This document shows positions 53,560-62,656 of a stretch of 64,000 nucleotides of DNA, one piece after another. Position 1 is the first letter of the stretch, and the number at the start of each line of letters is the position of its first letter. Position numbers and translations under genes: made by a program. Origin of the DNA: Flavobacterium aestivum (GTDB lineage: Bacteria > Bacteroidota > Bacteroidia > Flavobacteriales > Flavobacteriaceae); the NCBI RefSeq assembly GCF_026870175.2, contig NZ_CP113977.2, positions 3,162,001 through 3,226,000 of the forward strand, given 5' to 3'. Under the pieces are notes generated by a model. That model searched no databases. It was not told the DNA's origin and worked only from the letters and a program-made list of their open reading frames with translations.

Positions 53560-54696
53560 ATGAAAAACAATAAACCCATAACGATTATTGGTGGTGGCTT
53601 AGCAGGATTAACTGCAGCAATCCATTTGATAAAAATGGGATTAAAAGTAGTTTTAATAGAAAAAAACGAATATCCAAAGCATAAAGTTTGTGGTGAATAT
53701 ATTTCAAATGAAGTCATTTCATATTTTGATTGGCTTTCTCTCACTATTACAGAATTAAATCCTACTTCGATTTCTAAATTGCATTTTTCAACAACAAACG
53801 GGAAAAGCATACATTGCGATCTACCGCTAGGAGGTTTTGGAGTAAGCAGGTACGCATTAGATTCATTTTTATTTAGAAAAGCATTAGAAATTGGTTGTGA
53901 AGTTATTCAGGACAATGTAGAAAGCATCACTTTTGAAAATAATAACTTTACTATTACAACATCAAATAATCGGGTTTTAAATTCGGAAATTGTTATAGGA
54001 GCTTTTGGAAAAAGATCAAATATAGATCTAAAGTTAAACCGTAATTTTATTCAAAAAAAATCACATTGGCTAGCCGTCAAAGCGCATTATTCGGGTAATT
54101 TTCCAAATGACCTAGTGGGTTTACATAATTTTGAAGGAGGATATTGTGGTGTATCAAAAGTAGAAAACGACGCAATAAACATTTGTTATCTGGCTAGCTA
54201 TGAAACTTTTAAAAATTATAAAAATATAGAAGAATATCAAAATCATGTAGTTGTAAAAAACCCCCATTTAGATTTGATTTTAAAAGAATCCAAACTGCTT
54301 TTCGAAAAACCTCTAACCATTAGTCAAATATCTTTTGATAAGAAAGAAACAGTCAAAGATCATATTTTAATGATAGGAGATACCGCCGGATTAATTCATC
54401 CTTTGTGTGGCAACGGAATGGCAATGGCGATTCACAGTGCCCAAATTGTCTCTCAATTAATTATTAAATATTATAATGATGAAATAAAATCTAGAGATGA
54501 GTTAGAAAAAAAATATACTAAAGAGTGGAATTTAAATTTTAAGGATAGATTAAGAATGGGGCACTATTTGGGCTTTTTATTGCAAAAACAAACATTGTCT
54601 GCTATTTTGATGAAAATATTGATTAAATTACCTTCATTAATGGGAATCATTATAAAAAAAACTCATGGAAAACCAATTCTGATAAAATCTCCTTAA
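53560..54696 (+). CDS. FAD-dependent oxidoreductase of the polyketide operon
   Basis: 378 residues. A Rossmann FAD-binding start (ITIIGGGLAGLTAAIHL, Gly-x-Gly-x-x-Gly at ~11-16), then KHKVCGEYIS, and the second FAD motif HILMIGDTAGLIHPLCGNGMAMA. This is the group of geranylgeranyl-reductase-like and aromatic-hydroxylase-like flavoproteins. In Streptomyces the srsABC pathway pairs a type III polyketide synthase with a methyltransferase and an FAD hydroxylase, and the same three kinds of enzyme are adjacent here. It may hydroxylate, or reduce a double bond of, the polyketide product. First gene of the seven-gene operon. Confidence 0.87.
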   Translation: MKNNKPITIIGGGLAGLTAAIHLIKMGLKVVLIEKNEYPKHKVCGEYISNEVISYFDWLSLTITELNPTSISKLHFSTTNGKSIHCDLPLGGFGVSRYALDSFLFRKALEIGCEVIQDNVESITFENNNFTITTSNNRVLNSEIVIGAFGKRSNIDLKLNRNFIQKKSHWLAVKAHYSGNFPNDLVGLHNFEGGYCGVSKVENDAINICYLASYETFKNYKNIEEYQNHVVVKNPHLDLILKESKLLFEKPLTISQISFDKKETVKDHILMIGDTAGLIHPLCGNGMAMAIHSAQIVSQLIIKYYNDEIKSRDELEKKYTKEWNLNFKDRLRMGHYLGFLLQKQTLSAILMKILIKLPSLMGIIIKKTHGKPILIKSP

Positions 54697-54719
54697 TCTA
54701 TTTTAAACCCATTTCAAGA

Positions 54720-55439
54720 ATGTATATAAATACCAAGCACAGAACCGATAAATCTGAAATCATGGACGATTTTAATTTAGAAGGAGATGCTTTAAAAGAC
54801 ACGTTAAATAAAATTGCCAAAATAAATCAGTTACTGGGAGGTAACCAACTCACTTTGCAAGGAGTGAAAAAATTAATCTCGAAAGTGCCCAAATCGGATC
54901 AAATTACAATTGTAGACGTTGGTTGCGGGAATGGAGACATGTTGAGGAGATTAGCTGATTATGGTGCTGAAAACAATTTGAATTTTAAATTAATAGGAAT
55001 CGATGCCAATAGATACACAATAAATTATGCTGAACAATTATCCGTAAAATATCCAAATATAAACTATTGCTGTGAGGATATTTTTAGTGATTCTTTTAAA
55101 GAGATAAAGTGCGATATAATGCTGTGTACATTAACATTACATCATTTTAAAAACAACGAAATATCAAATTTGCTAACCATTTTTGATTCAAACACAAGAT
55201 TAGGTATAGTAATAAATGATTTACAACGAAGCAGTATTGCATATAGATTATTTCAACTTCTATGTTTGGTATTTAAATTAGAAGGCATGCCGTGTGAAGA
55301 TGGATTAACGTCGATTTTGAGAGGCTTTAAAAAACAGGAATTAGTTCGGTTTTCAAAAGCATTGAATTTTAATAATCATAAGATTCAATGGAAATGGGCT
55401 TTTCGTTACCAATGGATTATTGAAAAGAATACAGTTTAA
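54720..55439 (+). CDS. Class I SAM-dependent methyltransferase
   Basis: 239 residues. The SAM motif I is IVDVGCGNGDML (~64-75), then the Asp-containing strand LIGIDANRYT, motif IV CDIMLCTLTLHHF and a C-terminal hydrophobic half. Start chosen at the ATG at 54720, 23 nt after the oxidoreductase. The family is broad. Context suggests O- or C-methylation of the phenolic polyketide. Substrate unproven. Confidence 0.88.
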   Translation: MYINTKHRTDKSEIMDDFNLEGDALKDTLNKIAKINQLLGGNQLTLQGVKKLISKVPKSDQITIVDVGCGNGDMLRRLADYGAENNLNFKLIGIDANRYTINYAEQLSVKYPNINYCCEDIFSDSFKEIKCDIMLCTLTLHHFKNNEISNLLTIFDSNTRLGIVINDLQRSSIAYRLFQLLCLVFKLEGMPCEDGLTSILRGFKKQELVRFSKALNFNNHKIQWKWAFRYQWIIEKNTV

Positions 55440-55489
55440 AAGGTTAGCATTTTTTATCGAATAAAATCAGAAATCAACAAAAGAAATCA

Positions 55490-56542
55490 ATGAGCGTAAA
55501 AATAAAATGTGTTGCAAAACAATTGCCAAAGTATTCCAGAACTACTCAGGAGATTATTCCATTTCTGGATTCATGGCTGGTTGGGCAAGAAGATCGCTTT
55601 ATTAAGAAAGTAAAAAAAATATTCGAGGGAGCAGCTGTAGATAAACGATATTCTATTATGGATCCTCTTGAAGTTTTTGGAAACACTTCTTTTGAAGAGA
55701 GAAATGATATTTATATTCGGGAAATAATTGATTTAGGCGAAAAAGTATTAGATAAAGCTTTGAAAAAAGCAGATTGGAAGCCAGATGATTTAGATTATAT
55801 CATTACGGTTAGTTGCACAGGAATCATGATACCTTCATTGGATGCTTACTTAATCAATAGTTTAAAATTGCGTCAGGATATTGTAAGATTACCAGTAACA
55901 GAGATGGGCTGCGCTGCAGGAATATCCGGAATTATATACGCGAAGAATTTTCTACTGGCAAATCCAGGAAAAAAAGCCGCTGTAATTGCAGTAGAAAGCC
56001 CAACGGCAACATTTCAATTGAATGATTTTTCGATGGTAAATATTGTAAGTGCTGCAATTTTTGGAGATGGAGCCTCTTGCGTTTTACTGTCTTCCTGCGA
56101 AGAGGAAACAGGACCGGAAATAATTGCCGAAGAGATGTATCATTTTTACGATAACATCCATATGATGGGATTTAAACTGGTTAATTCTGGATTGAAAATG
56201 GTATTGGATATTGATGTTCCAGATACAATAGCCTCACATTTCCCTGACATAATTCATCCTTTTTTAGAAAAAAACAATTTAAAAATAGAAGATATCGATC
56301 ATTTGATTTTTCATCCTGGAGGGAAAAAGATCTTGCAAACGGTTGAAGATCTTTTTTCAGATTTAGGCAAAAACATAGAAGACACGAAAGAAGTCTTGAG
56401 ATTATACGGAAATATGTCTAGCGCAACAGTATTATATGTCTTGGAACGATTTATGGATAATTATCCTAAAAAAGGCTCAATTGGTTTAATGTTGAGTTTT
56501 GGTCCAGGATTCTCAGCTCAAAGGGTTTTGTTGAAGTTTTAA
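55490..56542 (+). CDS. Type III polyketide synthase
   Basis: 350 residues, a chalcone-synthase-fold homodimer. The catalytic triad is complete: Cys141 in VTEMGCAAGISG, His275 in LIFHPGGKKIL and Asn308 in LYGNMSSATVLYVL. The C-terminal GPGFSAQRVL is typical. Small first-shell residues and the non-plant branch point to an enzyme that extends a long-chain acyl starter with malonyl-CoA and cyclises it to a resorcinol, pyrone or similar ring. Which ring forms cannot be read from the sequence. It is the centre of the operon. Confidence 0.94.
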   Translation: MSVKIKCVAKQLPKYSRTTQEIIPFLDSWLVGQEDRFIKKVKKIFEGAAVDKRYSIMDPLEVFGNTSFEERNDIYIREIIDLGEKVLDKALKKADWKPDDLDYIITVSCTGIMIPSLDAYLINSLKLRQDIVRLPVTEMGCAAGISGIIYAKNFLLANPGKKAAVIAVESPTATFQLNDFSMVNIVSAAIFGDGASCVLLSSCEEETGPEIIAEEMYHFYDNIHMMGFKLVNSGLKMVLDIDVPDTIASHFPDIIHPFLEKNNLKIEDIDHLIFHPGGKKILQTVEDLFSDLGKNIEDTKEVLRLYGNMSSATVLYVLERFMDNYPKKGSIGLMLSFGPGFSAQRVLLKF

Positions 56543-56569
56543 AATAAAAATGAATCCTATTGTAAAACG

Positions 56570-57004
56570 ATGGAAGAAAAAGAAATACTATCAAAATTAC
56601 CGTATTCTAAACCGTTTTTGTTTGTAGACAAAATTATTAGAATTGATCAGGAAGGGGTAGAAGGGGAGTATACATTTGATGAAGATTTAGATTTTTACAA
56701 AGGACATTTTAAAGACAAACCAGTTACACCTGGAGTTATTCTAACAGAAGTCATGGCTCAAATTGGATTGGTATGTTTGGGGATATTTTTATTAAATAAA
56801 AAAGTGAATTCAAATATTGCAATAGGTTTAACATCAACGGATATTGAATTTTTAAAACCCGTTTTTCCCAATGAAAAAGTAACGGTGATTTCTCAAAAAA
56901 TATATTTTAGATTTGGTAAACTAAAATGCAAAGTAAGCATGAAAAATGAGAAAGACGAAGTGGTTTGTAATGGAACAATTGCAGGGATGATTTTAGAAGA
57001 TTGA
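56570..57004 (+). CDS. FabZ/hotdog dehydratase of the polyketide operon
   Basis: 144 residues, a hotdog fold. It has the FabZ signature, catalytic His46 in FYKGHFKDKPVTPGVIL and Glu60 in LTEVMAQ. It resembles 3-hydroxyacyl-ACP dehydratases. Next to a ketosynthase and ACP, it probably dehydrates a carrier-bound intermediate used as starter for the type III synthase. Spacing to the synthase is 27 nt. Confidence 0.88.
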   Translation: MEEKEILSKLPYSKPFLFVDKIIRIDQEGVEGEYTFDEDLDFYKGHFKDKPVTPGVILTEVMAQIGLVCLGIFLLNKKVNSNIAIGLTSTDIEFLKPVFPNEKVTVISQKIYFRFGKLKCKVSMKNEKDEVVCNGTIAGMILED

Positions 57005-57107
57005 AAAAATTGAAAAATTGAATGATTGCCGAATTTATTTACAAATCTTTAAATCTTTCAATTTTTAAATCATTTAATTTTTTTTAAAATATTTAAATTA
57101 AAAATAA
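57005..57107. repeat. AT-rich palindromic spacer
   Basis: The gap between the dehydratase and the ketosynthase contains TTGAAAAATTGAATGATT (57011-57028) and, further on, AATCTTTAAATCTTTCAATT (57044-57063) and TTAAATCATTTAATTTTTT. Parts are mutually complementary and resemble the inverted repeat at 31866-31940. It may form a hairpin within the operon. Confidence 0.55.
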
Positions 57108-58391
57108 ATGTTGAAAAATCGTGTTGTAATAACTGGTCTTGGCATAGCTGCTCCAAATGGAGTTGGGCTTGATGCGTTTACTCATGCCATAAAAAATGGA
57201 ATTTCAGGGATAAAATTTGACTCAGAATTAGAAAGTTTAAAATTCGCATGCCAAATTGCAGGAAAACCAGAAATACCTACTGAATTAGCCCTGAACTACT
57301 TTACAGAATTGGAATTACGAAATTTCAATGCATCTGGTATTTTATACGGTGTCATAGCCGGGATTGATGCTTGGAAAGATGCAGGTTTGTCTATGGAACT
57401 TACTGAAGACCCTAATTGGGACAGCGGAACTATTTTTGGAGCAGGAACGTCAGGTATTGATAAATTTCGTGAAAGCATATATAAAATTGATGCATTACAA
57501 ACACGAGGTTTAGGCAGTACAAGTGTATCACAAACTATGAATAGTGGTATAAGTGCATATTTAGGAGGAAAACTAGGCCTAGGCAATCAAGTAACAACCA
57601 ATTCTTCGGCTTGTACAACCGGTGTTGAAAGTATTCTAATGGGCTACGAACGCATTAAATCTGGTCAAGCAAAGCGAATGCTTACAGGAAGTACCAGTGA
57701 TTCCGGACCCTACATTTGGGGAGGTTTTGATGCAATGAGAGTATGCACTTTCAAACATAATGATTCTCCCGAAAAAGGCTCCAGACCAATGTCGGCTAGC
57801 GCTTCGGGATTTGTACCGTCAAGTGGGGCAGGAGCATTATTATTAGAAGATTTAGAAACTGCTTTAGAACGTGGCGCAACCATTTATGCCGAGATTTTGG
57901 GCGGAAATGTAAATTCTGGTGGACAAAGAGGCCCCGGATCAATGACAGCTCCAAATCCGGTAGCAGTTCAAAAATGCATAACAGACGCTATAAAAAACGC
58001 AGGAATTTCTGCAGCAGAAATAGATGCTATAAATGGTCACTTAACAGCTACTTCAAAAGATAGTCTGGAAATTATGAATTGGTGCACTGCTCTAGGTAGA
58101 AAAGGAACTGATTTTCCCTATATCAATTCACTGAAATCAATGGTAGGACATTGTTTGTCGGCTTCCGGAAGTGTAGAAAGTGTTGCAACTGTATTGCAAG
58201 TACAACAAGGATTTATTTTTCCTAATATCAATTGTGAAGATTTGCATCCTGAAATTTCCACTTATATTGATGCAGCAAAAATTCCTTGTCAGTTAATCGA
58301 AAAAGACATAAATATTATTGCAAAAGCCAGTTTTGGTTTTGGAGATATAAATGGATGTATTATTTTTAAGAAATATAATCCTAACATTTAA
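57108..58391 (+). CDS. Beta-ketoacyl-ACP synthase, FabF-like
   Basis: 427 residues, a thiolase-fold condensing enzyme. The Cys-His-His active site is intact: Cys169 in TTNSSACTTGVES, His311 in AINGHLTATSKDS and His348 in SMVGHCLSASG. Length fits FabF. It elongates acyl chains on ACP with malonyl-ACP. In this operon it probably works with the dedicated ACP and the FabZ-like protein. No matching malonyl transferase or ketoreductase is included, so those steps would come from the general fatty-acid system. Confidence 0.92.
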   Translation: MLKNRVVITGLGIAAPNGVGLDAFTHAIKNGISGIKFDSELESLKFACQIAGKPEIPTELALNYFTELELRNFNASGILYGVIAGIDAWKDAGLSMELTEDPNWDSGTIFGAGTSGIDKFRESIYKIDALQTRGLGSTSVSQTMNSGISAYLGGKLGLGNQVTTNSSACTTGVESILMGYERIKSGQAKRMLTGSTSDSGPYIWGGFDAMRVCTFKHNDSPEKGSRPMSASASGFVPSSGAGALLLEDLETALERGATIYAEILGGNVNSGGQRGPGSMTAPNPVAVQKCITDAIKNAGISAAEIDAINGHLTATSKDSLEIMNWCTALGRKGTDFPYINSLKSMVGHCLSASGSVESVATVLQVQQGFIFPNINCEDLHPEISTYIDAAKIPCQLIEKDINIIAKASFGFGDINGCIIFKKYNPNI

Positions 58392-58425
58392 TAAAAGAAC
58401 AATATAGAACTAATTTTAAAAGAAT

Positions 58426-58680
58426 ATGGATAGAGAAGCAACAATAGAACAGCTAAAGAATATCATAAAACCGTACTCTCAAAATGAAGAAGCTTTTGAA
58501 AATCTTACAGAAGAAACGGATTTCATTAATGATTTAAAAATAAACTCGGCTAATTTGGTTGATGTTATCTTAGATATCGAAGAAAAATTCGACCTTATTA
58601 TCGATAATGAATCCATGGAAAAAATGGTCAATGTAAAAGCGGCAATAGGTATTATTGAAGCTGAATTATTAAAAAAATGA
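58426..58680 (+). CDS. Acyl carrier protein of the polyketide operon
   Basis: 84 residues, acidic and helical. The pantetheine-attachment region reads FINDLKINSANLVDVILDIE: the usual D-S-L is replaced by N-S-A, with Ser41 in the attachment position. The rest of the helix-II pattern (LVDVILDIEEKFDL) is normal. It is coupled to the PPTase gene by an ATGA overlap, so the PPTase is probably its own activator. Confidence 0.88.
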   Translation: MDREATIEQLKNIIKPYSQNEEAFENLTEETDFINDLKINSANLVDVILDIEEKFDLIIDNESMEKMVNVKAAIGIIEAELLKK

Positions 58681-59165
58681 TTGGAAATGACATTATAGAT
58701 CTAGATTTAGCTCTCAAGGAAAGCAATTGGAAAAGAAACCGCTTTTTGGATAAAATTTTTTCTCCAAATGAGCAGCAATTGATTCAAAATTCCAAAAACA
58801 AAGACCATATGGTATGGAATTTATGGAGCAGGAAGGAGGCTTGCTATAAAATTTATAACCGCCAAACGGGAATTAGAGGTTTTTTCCCGTTACGATTCGT
58901 GTGTTATTATGATAGTGCAAATACTGGAACAGTTTCTATTGATGACTTTGTTTTTTATACCCAAACAGAAATCACAAGTAGCTATATTTATTCGGTTGCC
59001 GTATTAGAAAAAGAATATTTCAAAAAAATAAAACTTTTAGAAACGGACATAACTATAAAAAAAGAAAACGGAATTCCATATTTAGTAAATCCCGTTTCAA
59101 ATAACGTGAGTCCTGTATCTATAACGCATCACGGTCGTTATCAGAGAATCATTTCGACAATATAA
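58677..59165 (+). CDS. 4'-phosphopantetheinyl transferase
   Basis: 162 residues, AcpS-like. Typical motifs are IGNDIIDLDL at the N-terminus (metal/CoA-binding Asp) and WNLWSRKEACYKIYNR (Trp/Lys/Glu motif). It moves the phosphopantetheine arm from CoA to Ser41 of the preceding ACP. The start overlaps the ACP stop (ATGA). Last gene of the operon; converges with the exonuclease gene. Confidence 0.87.
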   Translation: MIGNDIIDLDLALKESNWKRNRFLDKIFSPNEQQLIQNSKNKDHMVWNLWSRKEACYKIYNRQTGIRGFFPLRFVCYYDSANTGTVSIDDFVFYTQTEITSSYIYSVAVLEKEYFKKIKLLETDITIKKENGIPYLVNPVSNNVSPVSITHHGRYQRIISTI

Positions 59166-59197
59166 GTCAGCTTTCGAAATATCTTTCGAGTGAAATT

Positions 59198-59794
59198 TTA
59201 CTTTATACCCAATCTTGACTTCAGTTTCAAAAACAACAAGGCCATTGTATAAGCATCTTCTGAGGGAGTGTTTCGGTATGTTTTTGGTAATTTAAAAATA
59301 TCTGATAATTCGTCTAATGAAAATTGCTTATCATTAGCATCAATTAGTTTTCTATACATTACGTCAATATCTAATGCTTCGTTTTTTAATCGGCCACAGC
59401 CCAATCTTTCTAAACTAACATTGATCATTTCTACATCAAAGTCAATATGATGGCCTATTAAAACTGAATTACCTATATAATCAATGAACGCTTGAATAGC
59501 ATCAGGTTCACTTAATTTCTTCATTCTGCTTTCTATAATAAACTCATTAGACAAGCCATTATCATGAAGATATTTATACTGCAAAAGAACCGTTTCAAAA
59601 CTATCACCAATATGAATGCTGTTTTTGACAATCGCAAATGAACCAATAGACAAAATCACATCCTTATAAGGATTTAGTCCAGTAGTTTCAGTTGTAAAAA
59701 CAACAAATCGATTCGGTTTTTCTTCAAACTTAGATAAATAAGTTTTCCAAAAATCAGGATACTCTTTGTTTATATTTTTTAACCAGTCTAACAT
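59198..59794 (-). CDS. DnaQ-like 3'-5' exonuclease with altered catalytic motifs
   Basis: 198 residues, RNase-H-like fold of the DnaQ/epsilon family. Exo I reads FTTETTGLNP, with Thr34 where the first catalytic Asp is expected (FDTETTG). Exo II (GHHIDFDVEMIN) keeps its Asp. In the Exo III region, YRNTPSEDAYTMA has Asn175 where His is normally found, with Asp180 kept. So two of the usual catalytic residues are missing, and activity is doubtful. It lies 2 nt from the DUF294 gene, a pairing I remember from other bacteria near acs. It may act as a binding partner of that protein rather than as an enzyme. Confidence 0.85.
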   Translation of the reverse strand: MLDWLKNINKEYPDFWKTYLSKFEEKPNRFVVFTTETTGLNPYKDVILSIGSFAIVKNSIHIGDSFETVLLQYKYLHDNGLSNEFIIESRMKKLSEPDAIQAFIDYIGNSVLIGHHIDFDVEMINVSLERLGCGRLKNEALDIDVMYRKLIDANDKQFSLDELSDIFKLPKTYRNTPSEDAYTMALLFLKLKSRLGIK

Positions 59795-59796
59795 TA

Positions 59797-61713
59797 TTAT
59801 GAGAATTGCGTAAGTTTAAAATTACTTTTTATTAATTCTTCTAAATCTTTCATTGGATTAAAAGCATTTTTTAATTTCTCTTTATCCAGTTTAGTCAATT
59901 CATCTAAATTTATATATTGCCCAGAATTTTCATTTTTCAAACCTTCATTAACTCTAAATTTTGATAAAACTAGAAATGCTTCTGCACAATTAAGATAAAT
60001 ATCGGCATTTTTAGGATCAATAATAGCTAATTGCTTAAATCTTAAATAAGTATTATTAAATCCTCTTATGCTAAAGTGCAACGCAAAAAGTCTGGCACCA
60101 TCAATAAGTGGCATCAATGCTCGGGTTTTTATATCGAACTTATCTTTATTTGGTTCTTCTTCTTCACGAACAAATTTTTTGAAAAAAGTAAGTGGTGCAT
60201 TTTTTCTTAAAGCGTCATTTCCTAAAAAATCAAAAAACAGAGAATTATTTTCGATACTCTCAAATATTCTATTCTCTAATGCTTCAAATATTTTTTTCTC
60301 ACCAAAAACCAAATCCAAATCAAAGAAAATACTACTCAAATTATTACTATTTTCACCTGGAGTATTTATCCAACTATCATACTGTTTAGTCCAGTCTGTC
60401 AATGATTTACACCATAACATATTACTAGCTATATGTCCGTTTGGACATAACTCATAGCCTGTTTTTTCAAGTATCAAAGTGGTCTTTTTACTTAGCTTTA
60501 AAAAATAATCTCTTACGTCTCTATATTTATCAGAAGGTACATCCTCAAATACCAAAATACTATCTTGATCCGTAAGCAACAATTGTTCTTTTCTACCCTG
60601 ACTACCAATACTTAACCATGAAAAACGAGCAGGAGGAGAGCCTAATTCTAAAATAGATATTTCTACAGCACGTTTTAAAATGGCAGAATTTATCTCACTC
60701 GCAATATTATTGATATGCGAAAGCGGAATATTTTTATTTATTGAGTTTTGAATCAATTCTGCTAAACGCTCTCGAATTTGTCTCAATTCTTTTGGGTTTA
60801 GCGATCTTTTGACTTCTTTTATTAAAACGCCTGGATTATTTGCTTGAGCAACAATTAGATCATGCTCAGATATTATCCCTCTTACAACTGATTTATCTGT
60901 ACCATCATGGGTTACACATAAATGACTAACATTGTTTTTCAGCATTAGCAATTGGGCTTCCGCCAAAGAAACATTTTCTACAACTGTAACCACCGGAGAT
61001 GACATGATAGAGTTTACAGCAATAGTTATAGGAAACAAACCTGAAGCTATTTTTGAACACATATCCGTATTGGTTACAATCCCAATAGGCAAATTGTTCT
61101 CACAAATGACCGCACTCGTTGAGAGATTCTCAGTCATACGCAAAGCAACTTCTTTTGCATTATCAGCAGCACTTACAACAAGAGGAGATCTATTGTAGGT
61201 AAGAGACTGAAAATATTGCATTTCATTTTTTTGTTCTGCATAGAAAAAATTGTCAGAAGCTAATTTTCCTCTAAAATTCTCTTTATCTTTTGGATTCCAG
61301 GTATTAGAAGCAAAACTTTCTAAAAGGAAATTTAATACATTCGGATTATTGGCAACAAAAGGTCTGAAAGTGGCTATAGGAATACCATAAATTACACTTT
61401 CTTCGCGGGCTTTTGCAGTCATCATATAATTGTTTTTGGCAAAAAACGGACGTAATCCAAATACATCACCAGCATGACATTTGTTTAACAATGTCTCTTC
61501 TGCATCTGAAATTACAGATAAATTGACAGTACCTGATGCTACTACATAAAAGCAATCATGTAAAACATCATTTATTTGAAATAATGTTTTGTGTTTTTCT
61601 AAATTTATAACGCGAATATTTGCGGCTATTTCTGACAATTCCTGAAAAGTCAAGTTGTCAAATGGCGGGTATTCCTTTAAAAAATCAGCAATATGTTCAG
61701 CAATTGTATTCAT
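59797..61713 (-). CDS. cNMP-binding/CBS/DUF294 nucleotidyltransferase-like protein
   Basis: 638 residues in four parts. Residues ~10-130: cyclic-nucleotide-binding domain (HKTLFQINDVLHDCFYVVASG, GDVFGLRPFF). ~160-285: two CBS domains (LPIGIVTNTDM, MSSPVVTVVENVSLAEAQ). ~310-450: DUF294 nucleotidyltransferase-like domain with GSQGRKEQLLLTDQDSILVF (~368-388), the Gly-Ser...Asp-x-Asp site of polymerase-beta-type transferases. The rest is DUF294 C-terminal helical. This is a predicted signalling protein that senses nucleotides and may modify a partner. It is upstream of, and 2 nt from, the altered exonuclease on the same strand. Confidence 0.92.
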   Translation of the reverse strand: MNTIAEHIADFLKEYPPFDNLTFQELSEIAANIRVINLEKHKTLFQINDVLHDCFYVVASGTVNLSVISDAEETLLNKCHAGDVFGLRPFFAKNNYMMTAKAREESVIYGIPIATFRPFVANNPNVLNFLLESFASNTWNPKDKENFRGKLASDNFFYAEQKNEMQYFQSLTYNRSPLVVSAADNAKEVALRMTENLSTSAVICENNLPIGIVTNTDMCSKIASGLFPITIAVNSIMSSPVVTVVENVSLAEAQLLMLKNNVSHLCVTHDGTDKSVVRGIISEHDLIVAQANNPGVLIKEVKRSLNPKELRQIRERLAELIQNSINKNIPLSHINNIASEINSAILKRAVEISILELGSPPARFSWLSIGSQGRKEQLLLTDQDSILVFEDVPSDKYRDVRDYFLKLSKKTTLILEKTGYELCPNGHIASNMLWCKSLTDWTKQYDSWINTPGENSNNLSSIFFDLDLVFGEKKIFEALENRIFESIENNSLFFDFLGNDALRKNAPLTFFKKFVREEEEPNKDKFDIKTRALMPLIDGARLFALHFSIRGFNNTYLRFKQLAIIDPKNADIYLNCAEAFLVLSKFRVNEGLKNENSGQYINLDELTKLDKEKLKNAFNPMKDLEELIKSNFKLTQFS

Positions 61714-61889
61714 AGTTTGAAATAATGTATGGACAGTAAAAATAATAAAATTACCCTTAAAAAGAAGACATAATTGTAGGAATGCAATTAAATTTTAGAA
61801 TCGTTAAATTTTTCATAAAAATAATACAAAATCTAAATAAATATATTGAAGTTGTCCTAATTTTATGTGATAATCAAAAAACTAATCAT

Positions 61890-62396
61890 ATGAAATTATC
61901 AAGAAAAGTATTATTATTACTTGCAACAGTTTTTGTTACGGCATTTGTTAATGCACAGGAAAAGCCTTTGAGTCCACCTGAAAAGGCTACTGGAAAAATA
62001 AATGGTGCAACCATTGAAATCAATTATGGAAGTCCATCCGTAAGAGGAAGAAAAATTTGGGGAGAATTAGTTCCTTTCAACGATATCTGGCGTGCTGGTG
62101 CCAATGAAGCTACCACATTTGAAACCAACAAGGACATTACGATTGAAGGTTCTAAATTGCCAGCAGGTAAATATTCTTTCTTTGTAATTCCAAATGAAAA
62201 AGAATGTGTTGTCATTTTTAATAAAGAAGCTAAACAATGGGGAGCTTATAAATATAATCAAAAAAACGATCAGCTTCGTGTAACTGTTAAACCAACAAAA
62301 TCTAAATCAATGACTGAAAAATTGATTTATGCAATAAATCCAAATAACGTGACTTTAAGTTGGGATTCTTGGAATATTGGTTTTAATGTAAAATAG
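61890..62396 (+). CDS. DUF2911 exported protein
   Basis: 168 residues from the ATG at 61890. The open frame begins at 61782, but the signal peptide KLSRKVLLLLATVFVTAFVNAQ follows the internal Met. Family features: INYGSPSVRGRKIWGELVPFNDIWRAGANEATTFETN, then LPAGKYSFFVIPNEKE and WNIGFNVK at the end. DUF2911 proteins are small exported beta proteins of unknown role, very common in Bacteroidota. A strong terminator follows. Confidence 0.93.
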   Translation: MKLSRKVLLLLATVFVTAFVNAQEKPLSPPEKATGKINGATIEINYGSPSVRGRKIWGELVPFNDIWRAGANEATTFETNKDITIEGSKLPAGKYSFFVIPNEKECVVIFNKEAKQWGAYKYNQKNDQLRVTVKPTKSKSMTEKLIYAINPNNVTLSWDSWNIGFNVK

Positions 62397-62417
62397 TTTT
62401 GCATAAAGTTTTTTTAA

Positions 62418-62448
62418 ATCATCGCCGTTATGGCGATGATTTTTTTTT
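62418..62448 (+). terminator. DUF2911 gene terminator
   Basis: ATCATCGCC (62418-62426) pairs perfectly with GGCGATGAT (62432-62440) around a 5-nt loop, followed by nine T. Confidence 0.92.
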
Positions 62449-62656
62449 ATCTAATAAATGCGTTTAGAATTTTAAAATGAGTTTGTATCGTTTACTGAGA
62501 ATCGCATAAAATTATTTTTTTTAAAACTTTTCGGAAATAAGCGACGTATGATACATCATTCATTTGAAATTTAAATAGATTGAATACTATAATGGTGTAG
62601 GTTTTAGAAAACTCTATTTTACATAATATAAATTATAGTTCATTTTTATACTTTGA

